Source of the DNA: JBCDJG01 sp038748065
Lineage (GTDB): Bacteria; Pseudomonadota; Gammaproteobacteria; Pseudomonadales; Halieaceae
Reading direction: 5' to 3'
DNA: 5,111 nucleotides
Assembly: GCA_038748065.1 (NCBI GenBank)
Contig: JBCDJG010000103.1
Span: 1 to 5,111, forward strand
This document shows positions 4,789 through 5,111 of this stretch, piece by piece. The notes beneath the pieces are model-generated. The model saw only the letters and a program-made list of their open reading frames with translations, did not search any database and was not told the origin of the DNA. The position numbers and the translations under genes are program-made. Within the stretch, counting starts at the first letter, position 1, and every line of letters begins with the position of its first letter.

Positions 4789-5111
4789 TTATTCGATGAT
4801 CTTGGCAACCACGCCCGCACCTACGGTACGGCCACCCTCGCGGATCGCAAAGCGCAGGCCTTCTTCCATCGCAATCGGCGCAATCAGCGTCGCAACCATC
4901 TGCACGTTGTCGCCCGGCATCACCATCTCACCGCCTTCCGGCAGCTCAACCGCACCGGTCACATCCGTCGTACGGAAGTAAAACTGCGGGCGGTAGCCCT
5001 TGAAGAACGGCGTGTGACGGCCACCCTCTTCCTTCGACAGCACGTAAACCTCGGCCTCGAACTTCGTGTGCGGGTTCACGCTACCCGGTACCGACAGCAC
5101 CTGGCCACGCT
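4789..5111 (-). CDS. tuf: Elongation factor Tu, C-terminal 106 residues (runs off right edge)
   Basis: EF-Tu is the GTPase that brings aminoacyl-tRNA to the ribosome; only domain 3 (and the end of the preceding region) is in the window. The reverse complement reads RGQVLSVPGSVNPHTKFEAE, then SKEEGGRHTPFFKGYRPQFY, FRTTDVTGAVELPEGGEMVM, LRFAIREGGRTVGAGVVAK and ends IIE before TAA (4789-4791). This aligns without gaps to the C terminus of the roughly 394-residue bacterial protein. The preceding 290 or so residues lie beyond the right edge, so no start is visible. Its orientation towards rpsJ on the same strand fits the tuf copy that ends the str operon. A strong terminator follows it, unlike loci where tuf reads on into the S10 operon. 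Confidence 0.97.
   Translation of the reverse strand, partial: RGQVLSVPGSVNPHTKFEAEVYVLSKEEGGRHTPFFKGYRPQFYFRTTDVTGAVELPEGGEMVMPGDNVQMVATLIAPIAMEEGLRFAIREGGRTVGAGVVAKIIE

Overview
The window looks like a gammaproteobacterial chromosome (moderate-to-high GC). The two edge genes are near-textbook gammaproteobacterial ribosomal S10 and EF-Tu; I cannot place the genus from sequence alone. Both lie on the minus strand and are cut by the window edges: the C-terminal end of tuf on the right (4789-5111) and the N-terminal two thirds of rpsJ on the left (1-201). In the conserved str-S10 arrangement (rpsL-rpsG-fusA-tuf-rpsJ-rplC...) these two genes are close neighbours. Here about 4.6 kb of unrelated genes lies between them.

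The interposed block, left to right, starts with a rpsJ-proximal intergenic region (202-407). It carries a consensus-like minus-strand sigma70 promoter that would drive the S10 operon. Next comes a plus-strand gene for a secreted outer-membrane beta-barrel protein (408-1196), then a convergent minus-strand YdcH/DUF465 small protein (1305-1544). A divergent promoter region (1545-1771) follows, with a plausible plus-strand promoter and a perfect inverted repeat just after the predicted transcription start. Last is a tightly packed plus-strand operon (1772-4699) of four overlapping genes: a DPM1/GtrB-like family 2 glycosyltransferase, a GtrA-family four-helix membrane protein, a large GT-C-type polytopic membrane glycosyltransferase, and a small protein with two tandem TM2 domains. 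A strong hairpin with A/T tracts on both sides (4702-4735) ends both this operon and the oncoming tuf transcript.

The four-gene operon reads as a lipid-linked sugar transfer pathway. The cytosolic GT2 enzyme would charge a polyprenyl phosphate with a sugar, GtrA would help anchor or flip the product, and the GT-C enzyme would move the sugar onto a periplasmic acceptor such as a lipid, glycan or protein. This parallels the phage gtrABC serotype-conversion modules, but with the order B-A-C, a short GT2 lacking its own membrane helices, and a double-TM2 protein as a fourth member. An eight-G run early in gtrA is a possible slippage site. No integrase, transposase, tRNA, CRISPR array or clear flanking repeats were seen, so how the block came to split the ribosomal locus is not visible here.
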